Notes: generated from the sequence alone by a model not told the origin. Shown: positions 24,843-36,005, numbered from the stretch's first letter. The stretch: DNA of 64,000 nucleotides from Isoetes taiwanensis (GCA_021234155.1 JAJEKV010000014.1:2733077-2797076); one strand, 5' to 3'. Numbers and translations are program-made.

Positions 24843-25040
24843 TTTAGCATATTTTATAATTCCACTACACATTAATCTAACACCTTCTGCTTATATAACC
24901 TTTGCCAATATATTTCTATAGTCTTAAATACCACTACTAGCATAACCCATGGACGCATATCAACAAGGTCATTAGATGATCTACACCCTCTTATACTAAG
25001 ACAAAGTAAGCCACTAAGGCTCTCGGCCCTAGAGAACAGG

Positions 25041-25292
25041 ATGGCCGAGTTTCACCGAGAGATGTATGATCTCCGCTCAGAGATGAAACGAACAGGTGCT
25101 GCCCGCAGGCGAGATCAACAAGGCTCGCCGATGCGTAGGTGGCCCGTGGAATCGGCGGGTCCTTCGGGCGAGGGATGCAGATCCCAATCCCGCCGGCTGA
25201 ACCACATTGTCCGGGCTTGCACGAAGAGCATGGGGAAGATCTGCCCGCCTAAGCTTAATGCCCCTGGTGGCCGGACTACTAAACTGCGGTGA
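25041..25292 (+). pseudogene. LINE A ORF1 remnant
   Basis: Starts MAEFHREMYDLRSEMKRTGA, a short predicted coiled-coil, followed by an Arg/Pro/Gly-rich basic stretch. This is like the N-terminal nucleic-acid-binding ORF of plant LINEs, but the identity rests on position upstream of the endonuclease. It is absent from copy 2, which is 5'-truncated. Confidence 0.4.
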
Positions 25293-25739
25293 TTTGGGGT
25301 GAGAAACCCGACCCAGTCGGGGGCCAAACATGAGACCCCGACCGGTCAAATTCCACGATGTTGGACCGGGCATCGAAGACTCTATTGCTTTTACGCTAGC
25401 GGTTGAAGGGACATCAATATACTTGGACCTGATCTTACTCGGTGCAACAAAAAAAGGAGAGACGAGAGGAGTTCACAAAAAATCGGACAAGTCGAGGGCG
25501 GCGGGGGATCAGCCGCAGGCTTGGTTAATGGCAAGATGAAGGTGTTTGTACCTCCGCCGCCAACCGAAGAAGCGGGCGCCGGCGATGGGGCCAAAGGGAC
25601 ATCTAGACCTTTCACCTCCGGAGAGGCGGCAAACCGGATGAAACAGCCGGGACCCGGTGCTCGGGCACCACAGAACGACCCCGCAACCTCCTCGGGAGAT
25701 GGTGCGGGACAACCGCCCACCAGGCGACATAGGGACAAT

Positions 25740-26614
25740 GTCTCCGGCTTGTATCATGGAACGTGAGGGGATTCCCACGAAGAAGAGCGGCCCTTGTTGG
25801 GATCGCTTCTGGTATGGACATCATCTTCTTGCAAGAGACATGGGGAATATCGTGGGCATCGGTGCCGGACATCCCGGATACCGGTGCTTCTGCTTCGCTA
25901 ATGCGGCGCCATGGCAAGCGAGGATATGGAGGGGTGGCATGCTACTTCAAAGATGCTATAGCAGCCACGGTCTCGCTCCACAAGGCTGACAGACTTAACC
26001 GCTACCTGTGGGTGAGAGTATTGGAGCCTCAACATCGTCCATTATTTATTGCATGCTGTTATATACCCCATGCAGCCTCTAAGTTCTACCAGGTCCAGGA
26101 GGCAGACACGGATGTACAAATGCCTTATAGAGATCTGTATGATGACATAGAGCAATATCGCCATCAAGGGCATGACCTCTTGTTAGGAGATTTCAATGCC
26201 CGCACTGCACAGCTGCAGTCGGTTACCTTCCAGGGGGACGCCGATTCTGACCCACTCTGGCTTGAAACAGCTGCACCCCAACATGCCAGACAGTCTCAAG
26301 ATATGGTCACCAACTCCTTTGGAAGGGAGTTGGTTCAACTCTGTCAGGTCTTTGACATGGTAGTGTGCAATGGTATGATCAGATGGCCGCAATCAGGGGG
26401 TTTTACTTGCAAGAGTGATAGACATGATGGTGGAGCTAGCGTGGTAGACTATCTCCTTGCTCCAGTGGTAGGACTTGACATGATCAGCGAGCTCTCAATT
26501 GGCACACGAACAGGACATGAGGAGGCTTTGTCGGACCACTATCCACTTTATATCACTTTGGATGGGGAGCACTTTCGATGGCGCAATCCGCGGGGTAGAA
26601 ACCATCGGGGTTGA
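25740..26614 (+). CDS. LINE A endonuclease domain (copy 1)
   Basis: The AP-endonuclease-like domain is largely readable. The first box SWNVRG lies at about 25755 in the frame just before the long one. The 283-codon frame 25763-26614 then has FLQETWG (catalytic Glu), LLLGDFNART (Asp/Asn), SVVDYLLAP and SDHYPLYITL (Asp-His). The enzyme nicks target DNA to start target-primed reverse transcription. All main motifs are present, so this domain is better kept than the RT behind it. Confidence 0.85.
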
Positions 26615-28960
26615 GATACACCCCGACTCACAGAAAGCAAGCGAAATATGAGTCGTGTTGGAACGTGAACTGCGGGGATTGATGCCCTTTGCACGTTGCA
26701 TGATAGGTGGGAGTGGCTTGTAAACGCCTTTTACCGAGGCGGCTAGTGCATGCTTTGGCGAGGGATCGCCGCGAATGGACACTTCTTGCGCTTCCCTCGA
26801 GAATCCCCGGGTTTGACGCCGAAAGTGCAAGGCTCTAAAGACCCAACTCCGCCTCGTCTCGGATCCACAAATGGCTGCAGCAAGCCATTCAGGACTATAG
26901 AGCATTCTTGAAGTCCAAAAAGCATGCATACATTGCGGACCATCGGCGGCGATGTTTGATTTGTTGATGACCGAACCGAAAGCCTTACGGCGTAGGGTGT
27001 TGTACAAGAGGCATCAACCACGGCAATATTACCATAGACTAGTGGATGCATCGCTTGGAGGATTTGTATGATCCCCGTGAGCAAACAACCGGGGTTCAGT
27101 CGTAGTAGGAGAAATGCTTGCGGCTCCGCGGAGGAAGACATCCAACGGGGCCTTAGACACGGCTAATGGCAAAGTGAAAGGACTTCGCGGGGGACTTCAA
27201 GCGAGTTATTGAAATGGGGTGGGCCAGCTCTAGGGCCTCGGCGGCGATCATTAACCGGGCCATAAGGGAGGGCCTCCCGGGAGTGGATGGTTAGCAAGGT
27301 CACCCCAATTCATAAGGCAATGCCGAGGATGATGATTCGTCTACCGCATGATCATGGTGAGCCCATTACTGCAAAAGCTTTTAGCGGTGTGGTGGAGAAG
27401 AAGTTAACTTCGATTAAGTGAGGAAGGCGGAGATGCGTCGCAGCTTGGCGGTGGGGTTTAACCGCCCACTCCACAATCGACCATATATTCACTCTTAGAA
27501 TCCTTATGGAAGCTACTACTTAATGCTTGTGGCGTGACTTATCTTCTTGTTTTAAGTAGATTTCAAGGCGGCATATGATAATCGGTCCCTCGGGACTGTT
27601 GTGGCGACATTCACTCGGTATTTGCATGCCCCACGGGACTTACAAAATGTCATCTATAGACTCTATGATGGAATATATCTTTGCATTACTGCATCGTCGT
27701 GAAAGTTGCTAGCACCATAGGGGTTAAACAGGATGTCCGTTATCTCCAACTCTTTGGTCTATACATTGACAATTTGGAGACACGGATGCAAGAACATGGG
27801 CGGTGGCCCGCAGCTATCGAGGCATACGATATAAGGCAATTGCTCTATCACGGCGATGTAGACTTGCTATCCCATACAGCCAAGAGTATCTGCGCCAAAC
27901 ATTTGGGCGCTCTTAGTGGGTTCTCGTGACACAACAGAATGACGGTGAACTGCAGAAAACTAAGCTCCCCGGCGGTCCTCTCCTCGCAAACATGATATCC
28001 CGGATCTCTATTACGAGAGGACGGAAGGTGGATGTTGTAAGGACCTTCAAGTATCTCGGGAATCGACTTTTTGCGCTAACATGTTATGGGATGATTTGTG
28101 TGGAAAGACGGGTCAGCGGGATGGAAAGCCCTCAGATGCTATGCAGAATAGCTGCTCTGAGAATAGACCTATGTGGATCAGGCACGAGAGCACACTGCTC
28201 GAGCACTCGTTGAACCCGGTATTGTTGTATGGGGTAGAGGTCCGGGGTCCAAAGAATTAGCAAGAACACACGGGATAAGCTAGAGAGGGTGCGAAGGCCT
28301 TCTTAACATCTGACCTAGGTATCAAGGACACGGTGCCTTATCGGTTTTTGCTATATGAGACGGGTTCGGCCCCCGCAACATTCCGCTATCTTGCATGAGA
28401 CATCTTGCATATTTCCACAAGGTCACCGGCATGGATGCACAACGTCTTCCCCCGGGGCTCGTTATTGGCACAAGAGCCACAACGACCGAAGAGGGTATAT
28501 GGTAGGGAGCACTATGTCGGGGTGGTTCATAACGTGGTCTATAGACTACCGGCCAGGCTATGGCTATGCGATGCCCGGGGACGGTCAGCACACCCCAATG
28601 AGCACTTTGCCACCACTCGTGGGATCGCGACCACTTCGTGCAAAAGCTAAAAAGCGAGCACTACCACACGCAAGTTAATCCAACACCGAACATGGCCCAC
28701 ACCGCATTTTGAAAGCGCATATATCTATGAAGAAACGGGAGAGCTATTGCCTCCAGGTGAGGGCGGGGTCCCATCATCTCCGGAGAATTGAGGCAGTCGT
28801 TGGACTTCTGAGATGGAGGGCGAGAATCCCCCCAAGATGAGAGAATATGCCGGTGTTGCCACATGCGGGCAAAGGTGGAGGATGAGCACCATGCTCGCAA
28901 GAGTGTCCGCATATCGCATATCCGAGCAACACATCTTGATCTTAGATGCTTTGCGCACCG
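26615..28960 (+). pseudogene. LINE A reverse transcriptase and C-end, decayed (copy 1)
   Basis: Aligned with copy 2, the RT can be followed but is split by many indels. The region before the palm is 27120-27420, GVKQ... is near 27720, and a damaged YADD box (LLYHGDVDLL) near 27845 lacks the catalytic pair. FKYLG is near 28050. A Cys/His-rich segment before 28960 matches CRCCHM of copy 2. It is inactive. Confidence 0.75.
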
Positions 28961-29064
28961 CATTTGCATCAATTCTTTGGCATCGCCAATGGTTGCACGC
29001 CTCATCCTACATTTTGCAAGTCTCTACCGTCAAAGAATCCCTTACAGGACAAGGGATCTGAGAG

Positions 29065-29118
29065 CCTACTACCAGGGTTTTTCCTCCCATGTGGGGGTTT
29101 TTTCATCCCAGTAGTAGG
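29065..29118 (+). other. LINE A 3' hairpin (copy 1)
   Basis: CCTACTACCAGGG and CCCAGTAGTAGG form the outer stem around GGTTTTTCCTCCC and GGGGGTTTTTTCATCC. It lies ~125 bp before the (TTCC)n end and is identical in copy 2. In other LINEs such 3' hairpins are recognised by the reverse transcriptase; that role here is inferred. Confidence 0.7.
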
Positions 29119-29245
29119 GACACATTGTATAGTAACATTTGTCTTTTTGCTGTGGTTTTATCTGCTTTGTGTACTGCATGTACCGTCTCATAGGTCAAGT
29201 TTGGCCTCCGCGGACGTTAAAATATACTTCCTTCCTTCCTTTCCC

Positions 29246-29640
29246 TTATTTTGAAGGCTTTAGACATCAGGCTCTTGCTCTCCCAATATGTTTAGGCTAT
29301 TATGCTGAGAAAAGGAACCTTCCATGAAAGTTTTAGTCCAAGTGACATATAACTTAGTTGTTGAAACTATATGTACCTTTGCTGGAAGGAATTTTGGCCT
29401 ATGTGGTTCACATTTGCTCACCTTTTTCATACGTAGCCTTTTATTAGTAATTTCAAATTGTGTAGATAAGCGGTCTTTTGTGGCAAGGTAGGCTTCAAGA
29501 ATATATTTATTGTAATGAATTGGATGCTCTTTGTTGTGTAGTTGACGATTGTGGAGTGCCGCTTTGTTTAGTTCTATATATAAAACATACAGTGTTTGTT
29601 TTGTGCCTTAATTCATTATTGAAAGCTTCAAAGCTTAAAA
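29246..29640. other. No feature seen
   Basis: AT-rich DNA between the end of LINE A copy 1 and the KH-protein tail; nothing recognised. Confidence 0.35.
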
Positions 29641-30125
29641 TTTCATTTGCTCAATGACATCAGACCACAAATGGGTGTGGGTTATAATCCGCGAGGATAT
29701 AAGCTGCCTAGTCCACCACAGCATTGGGATCTCCACCTCTACCTATGCATCTGCAAGGGTATGGCTATCCAGGAGGAGTTTGAGCAGTATCCTCCTGGTA
29801 GCAATATAGTGGTTATAACCACACACCACCTGGTGGGTATAGCTCGGGATAGGACCAAGCACCGATGGGTATAGCTCAGGATGGGACCAACGTTCCCCTA
29901 CATCCGTAGGCTGGGTCGCTCCTCCTCCGACCGGCATCTACTCAGCAATGCCAGCATCTTATGATTCATATTCTCAACAGGGTCAGACACAACAACCTTT
30001 TCAAGGTATACAGGTTCTCCTGATGCTATTATGGAGGCTACCAGCAACCAGCTAGGGGATATAGGTTCATATGAACAAGGCTTATGGCTAACCAAGTCAG
30101 GGTCAAGCTCCACCTGGTTTAAGAT
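29640..30125 (+). pseudogene. C-terminal tail of a KH-domain (FUBP-like) protein
   Basis: Three plus frames in succession give a Pro/Gly/Tyr/Gln-rich tail. The pieces are PQMGVGYNPRGYKLPSPPQH, then QYPPGSN, then SGYNHTPPGGYSSG. These are followed by VGWVAPPPTGIYSAMPASYD, SYSQQGQTQQPFQG and YYGGYQQPARGY. This pattern resembles the C-terminal region of plant KH-domain proteins related to far-upstream-element binding protein, which bind single-stranded nucleic acid in the nucleus. The KH domains themselves are not in the window. At least four frameshifts make it a fragment. Confidence 0.5.
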
Positions 30126-31942
30126 CTTATCATGAATTACGCTAGTAGGATGACTTATGGTGCTAGAATCATTCCTTTTTTTAACACGTTAGAACTTACC
30201 ATGCATTGTTAGTTCCTACTCCTAAGTCAACTTCTATATTTAAAAAGACTCGATCATTGATAAAATGATATGGTTGAAAAACTTCTAAATGTAGAACATT
30301 CAATAATCACATAACTGCATCAGAGTTGCAATATAACCATTGGAGCCCAAGTTGTTACAAAATTACCATTGGAGCCCAAGTTCTGGTCCTTAATGTATTG
30401 AGATTGAAAATCCAAAGAATCCAAAACACCATTCATGAAAGTTTTTTTTTAATTGTTGGGGGTTTAGCGACAATGGTATTGTTTAGCCAGCTATCAATGC
30501 TTTTCTAAGTTATGAAAGGATTTCAATACGTAGCCATATGTAGAACCATTGTAGAATGATGTATAAATTGTAATTATTGCACTCACTACTTGAAAGTCCA
30601 TCTTAGAACGAGGTTTTCATCGTGACACAAGTGTATAAAAAAGATCCCAAATGCATTGCAGTTGCAATTTTCAATTGAAGGCAATGACCATAGAAAATTA
30701 TTGTCAACGCTTATTATATAAGACAACAATGATCTCAAGTGCACCTTTTGTTAATGTAATAAATCAAGCATAGTAACCAGACATGTTTGTAGCAACCTAT
30801 GTGGAAAAATGGAATCAATTGCTTGCTTTTAGAAATATTGGCTTTACTTTCAAGCCATCATGTTTTGGACAAATATTACAATACTTTTTAGGAAGCCTAA
30901 ATATAATGTTTCTTTTATGGAATTGATTGTGCGTGAAGAATGCATCCATTCTTCAAGATTTTGTTTTATCAATGAGAATTTAGGAATTAGAAAATTCAAA
31001 AGACACAAGGAATTAAAAGGCATTCCAAACCTAAACCAATTTTTTCTATGCGCCTACTACGTATGTTCCACCTTATGCTTCCATTACTTCTATCCATTCC
31101 ATGTGTTAGGGCTAATGCTCAACATTTCTAAACAGTAAATCCTTCATAATTTGTACTCCATTACATCTATATCACGAATACATTTACATGGGCTTTTTTT
31201 TTTTTTTTTTTTTTTTTTTTTTCTGGACATGTACAGGTTTTAATATAAACTCCCTTAAATTTACCCATTCCACACGTAAACGACTAATGCCCGGCATCGT
31301 CGGGCACACGTTTCTAGTATGTAATGAAAGCTGGAAGACAACATCCCTACCAACATGGAAGGTGATCTACATATAACGCTCTAGTGAGAGATGGAAATTT
31401 TTTATCTTATCTTCCCCAAAAAAAAAAACAAACAACATAATCAAGATTTGCCAAATATTACATCATTAGAAAGATCACAGAAAGAGTTTGCTAAAGCATC
31501 AAATTTCATCTAAAACGGGCTCTTGGATTCAAAGTTATGATTAAACATTAAGAGAAGGGGCACTTCACCTGCATGCTCGCATGGTCGCCGAGGCGGGTGA
31601 CCATGCTGGAATGCAGGGAAAGGAGGGATGGCCACATGATACTTTGCATTTGGAATACGATTCCATTTGGCAGCGGAGGTCTCCATCTTGCTGCGGAGGC
31701 TGGTTTGGAGTGTTCCTCTCACAATCTCCAATTTTTCCGGCTTGAGTGTAGGGCCTAAGAGTGCCCTTGCTTTTATACAAAAATTTTCTAAGCTAAAATG
31801 GAAAGAAATATTTATCATTGTGCTTTACAAGTTTCGAGGAGGCTTTTCCACATCACACCTTGGAGCTTTATCATCAACCTTCCTTATCGAACTCTCTTAT
31901 GTAAAGTGAGAGTTCTAGTTTTTTAAGTATCATTATTGGAGG
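30126..31942. other. No gene seen; poly-T at ~31193-31221
   Basis: AT-rich noncoding DNA. A run of about 29 T at 31193-31221 could be a retroposon tail on the minus strand, but nothing identifiable precedes it on that strand. Short frames have no known domain. Confidence 0.35.
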
Positions 31943-31999
31943 AGTACTGATAATTAGTTATCAGTACTGGAGGAGTACTGATAACTCATTATCAGTACT
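31943..31999. repeat. Two tandem 26-bp palindromes
   Basis: AGTACTGATAA...TTATCAGTACT is a palindrome at 31943-31968. A near-copy follows at 31974-31999, separated by GGAGG. They lie just before the larger hairpin at 32022-32189. Confidence 0.8.
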
Positions 32000-32021
32000 A
32001 TTCCACCCATATAAGCCTGAT

Positions 32022-32189
32022 AAGGTGGTTATCGGTCTTCGCCTCGGCCGATAACCAAAAATGCGTGACCGAGGTTGTACGTCTGAGGCCAGATATTTGG
32101 CACGTAAATACATGCCAAATATCTGGCCTCGGACGTACAACCTGGTCATGCATTTTTGGTTATCGGCATCGGCCAGACCGATAACCTTA
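32022..32189. repeat. ~80-bp-arm near-perfect inverted repeat
   Basis: The left arm 32022-32103 and right arm 32111-32189 are about 90% complementary with a loop of fewer than 10 bases. Shared blocks include GGTTATCGGTC, CGATAACCAAAAATGC, GGTTGTACGTC and GAGGCCAGATATTTGGCA. If transcribed it would fold into a long miRNA- or siRNA-like hairpin. It may equally be a small foldback transposon. Confidence 0.8.
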
Positions 32190-32500
32190 CCTTGCCATAT
32201 GGCATTGTTGGGCGACCCCTTCGAGCTTGATAGGCATAGGTGCTGCGAATTTGTTATCTGCATCTGTCTCCAGGGTCTCTAGGGCCAATTTTCACCCTGA
32301 TTCAGATGCCTTGAAAGACCGGTGAAGGTTATATGCCCTTATATGTTAATGATTGGCAAATCTTAGTACATTTGTTGAGCTCGACCATTTCTCTCTAGTG
32401 GCACCAGACTTGAACAAAAACTTGAAGGCCATTAAAGGTGGTTAGAGATTTCGCAGAGCAAGAGACCTATGAAAACCAGCATCAGGATAATCAGATTAAA
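32190..32500. other. No feature seen
   Basis: Noncoding spacer between the hairpin and the long-inverted-repeat element. Confidence 0.3.
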
Positions 32501-32879
32501 TGACATATTTAACAAAACGTAGACTTATTCAGATTTAATAGATAGCACTTCAAAGATGCCATTATAAGAATATATGTATTGTTTAATTCTTTTTTATTGT
32601 TATAATATTTATAAAGTATAATTATATAAGTTCATCTTTAAATTAAAACTATATTAGTTATCAAAGAATAAAGTTGCTTTCCAAACTAATTTTCACTTGA
32701 ATCTATTTAGAATTAGACATTTCAGGAATATAAAATTTCAATTTTCAGTGATTTAACAAATTTAAAATTTGGCAATGATAATTTTCTAAATGAAATCTGA
32801 TGACGTGATACGCGATTGAGTTAAAACTATTATAAGAATTTTCACAATTAAAGTAAAATTTTCAACACAGCCATCTCCC

Positions 32880-33540
32880 TAGTTTTCTCCTCGTCGCTAA
32901 TTGTGCCCACCATACTTACATCGAAGTCGATGAACTTTGGACTTTTCTTTTATTCCAGAGGATGTGTGAAAGCTTCACGTCATTTTGAAGAACACCGAAT
33001 GCATGGATCCTCGAGAGACACTTTATGATCTTCTGCGACGTCTTCCTGTGATCTTCCCTTTGCAGCAGCTGGATCACATCAACGTCAGCCTCGTCCCTGA
33101 GGGCAAGGAATACCACGTTTGTGTGAGCAAGCCGACCCACTGCCAACTTTTACACTTTTAAAAATGCTTTTAAAAATGTTTTTCTTTCGTAGGGGTCGGC
33201 TGCCGGAATGTCAATCAATTTGATGGGATACTTATGCCCATCTCTCACATTTTTACAGAGCCTTACTACGCCACTACACCCTTCCGCTAAAAATATTATA
33301 TGCATCAAAATTTATATGCATAATAGATAGTAAACACCTATTTACAAACCACCAAGCAGCAAGCAAATGAAAATACTTACCTAACTCCCGCAAAAAGATG
33401 AACTCTCTTCGATATCGGGATGTTATGGTGCCATCCCAAAATTCTATGGGCTGGTCCGCGATACATGCAATTGCATGGTACTGCTTTGCAAATTCCATGG
33501 GGTCTTGAAGTAATAACGTCGCAGCACCTTCTGATATAGC
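32880..33540 (-). pseudogene. Protein-kinase-like gene remnant, three exons
   Basis: Minus strand. Exon A (33540-33381) runs from a TCTAGCAG acceptor to a GTAAGT donor and encodes ...PIEFWDGTITSRYRREFIF. Exon B starts at 33286 after TTTTTAG and continues in phase with AEGCSGVVRL (Gly-rich loop) and YPIKLIDIP (Lys box), to about 33175. Exon C (about 33137-32880) has RLAHTNVVFL, then GVLQNDVKLSHILWN (catalytic loop with Asp) and, after a one-base shift, KFIDFDVS in place of the usual DFG. The order fits a kinase fold, but the Gly loop is not canonical and a frameshift breaks the last exon. It lies wholly within the inverted-repeat element. The family is not identified. Confidence 0.55.
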
Positions 33541-34045
33541 CTGCTAGAGGCAATAAATTAGTTCTAAATAACATAAGACATACGCCATAATCTTTTACAC
33601 AAACTCTAATCTTAATATAACCAAAATCTTTTACACTTTTAAAAATGCTTTAAGAAAAGTTTTAGGTTCAGTTTGTTATTGATTAATTTTTGATATATTT
33701 TATTTCATAAAAAATAAACTATTCAGTAATTAATATTAAAACATAAACGTATTCAATTTCAATTTGAAATTATTATTTTTAAACATTAAAAAAAAACATT
33801 TTAATTATGCAGAATTTATCTTAGATGAGAATCTAATTCTAAATAGATTAAAGTGAATACTAGTTTAGAAAGCAATTTTATACTTTAGTTCCATCATACT
33901 TTTGATCTAAAAATAAATTGAATATTAAAATCAATAAAGTTAAAAATATATATAATCTTATCATGGCATCCTTGAAGCATATCTATTAGATTTGAGTAAG
34001 TCCAAATTTTGCTAAATATGTAATAAGCTAACTTATGGCTGTTTA

Positions 34046-34246
34046 ATGTTTGCATCAGGCTGCCTTGGAGTATATGGCACTCACGAATGTGCCCCTCTGT
34101 TTTGTGCTACATATATGGAAGGGAAGATAGAGCAGCCCAATTTGCACCTGCAGCAATTTAAGGAGAGTGAGAGAATTATATTGATGTGTTTAATAATGAT
34201 GTGTTCAAGGGAAAGTCTTGGGATTAAAGTTTTTTCATCAAATTAA
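34046..34246 (+). CDS. Hypothetical short ORF
   Basis: A 66-codon frame (MFASGCLGVYGTHECAPLFC...) between the inner arms of the inverted-repeat element, mixed in composition with four Cys. No family is recognised. It may be a captured exon fragment or chance. Confidence 0.15.
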   Translation: MFASGCLGVYGTHECAPLFCATYMEGKIEQPNLHLQQFKESERIILMCLIMMCSRESLGIKVFSSN

Positions 34247-34390
34247 ATATATACCCACAGGGACCTGTACCTTAGTGTCGTGCCAGTTCAATAGAATCTA
34301 CATCCAGTTCAATGTTTAACCTGTGGGAGAAGAAATATGTTTAGTAAAGTGGGTCCTGAACAACGTCCGACTTTCTGCTCTCTAAAATGC

Positions 34391-35360
34391 AGGGTTTTAC
34401 AATAGCATTACTTTTATCTGTTTTTTCCCACTGGGTTTTACAACATCATTACTATTTTCTGATTTTTCCTTTTTTTGTAACAGCAGGAAGATTACTCATT
34501 ACACAATGATATATTTAGCAAAAATTGGACTTATTCGAATATAATAGATATACTTAAGATTTTATGTATATTTTTTAACTCTTCTTGATTTTAATAATTT
34601 TAGTAGTTTATCTTTAAATCAAAATTATGATGTTTATTAAAGCATAAAATCGATCTCTAGGATAGTTTTCACTTCATTCTCTTTTAAATTACATCTTCAT
34701 ATAAGAAGAACTATATATGATCAAAATATTGTCTGTTCAAAATATTTAAAGGAATTTTTTTGTGAAAAGTAATTAATGATTACGTTCATATTTTAATAAA
34801 AAAATTAAATAGTTTATTCTAATTAATTATTTTTCAATATAATTTATTTCTTCAATCATAAACTATCCAAAACATTATGATTAAAACATAAACTATCGTT
34901 TAATTAATGTCAACCTAAAATTACTTAAAATGTTTTTAAGAGTGCTAAGAGTTTATAAACTGTGAAATCCTTATAAATGTTTAAGTCAATCGCTTATCAA
35001 ACCATCAGGTTTCATTTACAAGTTATCCTGATTGCCAAATTATAAATTGTTAAATCACTGAAAATTGCTCGAAACATCTAACTCTAAATAGATTGAAATG
35101 AAAATTAGTTTTGAAAGTAATTTGATGGTTTGATAACCATCATCCTTTTGATTTAAAAATAAAACCGTATAATTAAAACATATAAAAACTGTTAAAGACA
35201 AGAAGAGTTCAAAATGCATATAATCTTATAATGGCATCCTTGAAGTGATTTCTATTAAATTTGAATAAGTCCAGGTTTTGTTGAATATGTCATACAGGAT
35301 TTTACAGCAGCATTACTATTATCTGCTTTTTCCTTTTCTGTAACAGCAGGAACATCACTC
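34391..35360. repeat. Direct repeats flanking the inner/outer arms
   Basis: A ~40-70-bp sequence (GGGTTTTACA...CATTACTATTxTCTG...TTTTTCC...GTAACAGCAGGAA) occurs at about 34391, 34433 and 35293. Two copies precede the 34497 arm and one follows the 35292 end. They may be a pre-existing tandem repeat split by the insertion. Confidence 0.6.
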
Positions 35361-36005
35361 ATCTAATGAATGACGGATCTTTTTACTGATCATTTTCTTG
35401 ATCATGTTTAATTGCTTATCTCGGTTTATCTCAGTTTTGCAAGTCTTATTCTATCTAAAACATATATAAAACAATCTCCAAAATCATGCAAGGCTGACAA
35501 GTTTATGGTCCATAAATCTTAGCCTGTGATTGCATAAGAATAGGGCTCTGGTCATTTGTTAAATCAATGTATATCAGATTGAGAAAAGAAATTTCAACAG
35601 AGGGAGTAAGGCCAAGAACCTGCATTTTTTTGCGATGCTATAGAGCCAATTTAATGAATTTGATCAAAGAGCTATTAAGGATCCAACCATATTTTGATCC
35701 TTCTATTAAGGATCCAACCATACTGCAATCCTTCCTTTTTGCTCAAACAGCTGAGTTTAGATAATTGCCCCAATTCTGCATGCTTCAATCCTTACTTTAT
35801 TTTTGCAAAAGCATAAACAATCGGAGAAAGATTCATCCGACCTGTTAAAGGCAAATAATCCCAGATATTCGAATGTAAACCATGGGGACCAGTGTTCTGC
35901 TTGTATTTTTGATGCAAGTTTTTTTTTAGTAACCTTGGCTACCACTTTCCTAAGCGGCACCACCAGAGCATCGCTAACCCATAAACTCAGTCCATTGAAA
36001 ACAGT
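35293..36005. other. No gene; 19-bp tandem duplication
   Basis: TATTAAGGATCCAACCATA occurs at about 35672 and 35704. A 65-codon plus frame covering it has no recognised domain. Confidence 0.35.

Larger units (their letters stand above)
22520..25029. other. Noncoding region with tandem repeats
   Basis: No gene is recognisable. Two tandem repeats are listed separately. The region lies between copia 1 and LINE A copy 1 and might be relics of LTR elements, but I see no LTR ends or primer site to prove it. Confidence 0.35.
25030..29245 (+). mobile_element. LINE family A, copy 1 (longer, badly broken)
   Basis: A non-LTR retrotransposon on the plus strand with, in order, an ORF1 remnant, an AP-type endonuclease, a heavily frameshifted reverse transcriptase, a Cys/His C-terminal segment, a 3' hairpin and a (TTCC)n tail. 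It aligns along its length with copy 2 at 39221-43001 but extends ~700 bp further 5'. The tail is not poly(A). I do not assign a clade; endonuclease plus a microsatellite-like tail is reminiscent of RTE-type elements, while the Cys/His C-terminus is more L1-like. Confidence 0.85.
32501..35292. mobile_element. Long-TIR (Pack-MULE-like) element with gene cargo
   Basis: The ends are TGACATATT... and ...AATATGTCA. The left terminal arm (~32501-32790) and right arm (~35010-35292) are ~290-bp inverted repeats of visibly high similarity; for example ATGCCATTATAAGA is exact on both sides. Two weaker inner arms, 33790-34025 and 34497-34750, belong to the same family, so this could be one element with internal copies or two adjacent elements. 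A kinase-like gene remnant lies inside. Long TIRs with gene fragments are typical of Mutator-like Pack-MULEs, but I find no clear 9-bp target duplication and no transposase. Confidence 0.6.

Noticed and set aside
31193-31221. Poly-T as the tail of a minus-strand LINE or SINE
   Set aside because: No retroelement body, B box or target duplication is visible next to it.
33377-33574. Overlapping 65-codon frame opposite the kinase exon
   Set aside because: It is the shadow of exon A in another frame; the splice-consistent frame is the one with PIEFWDGT.
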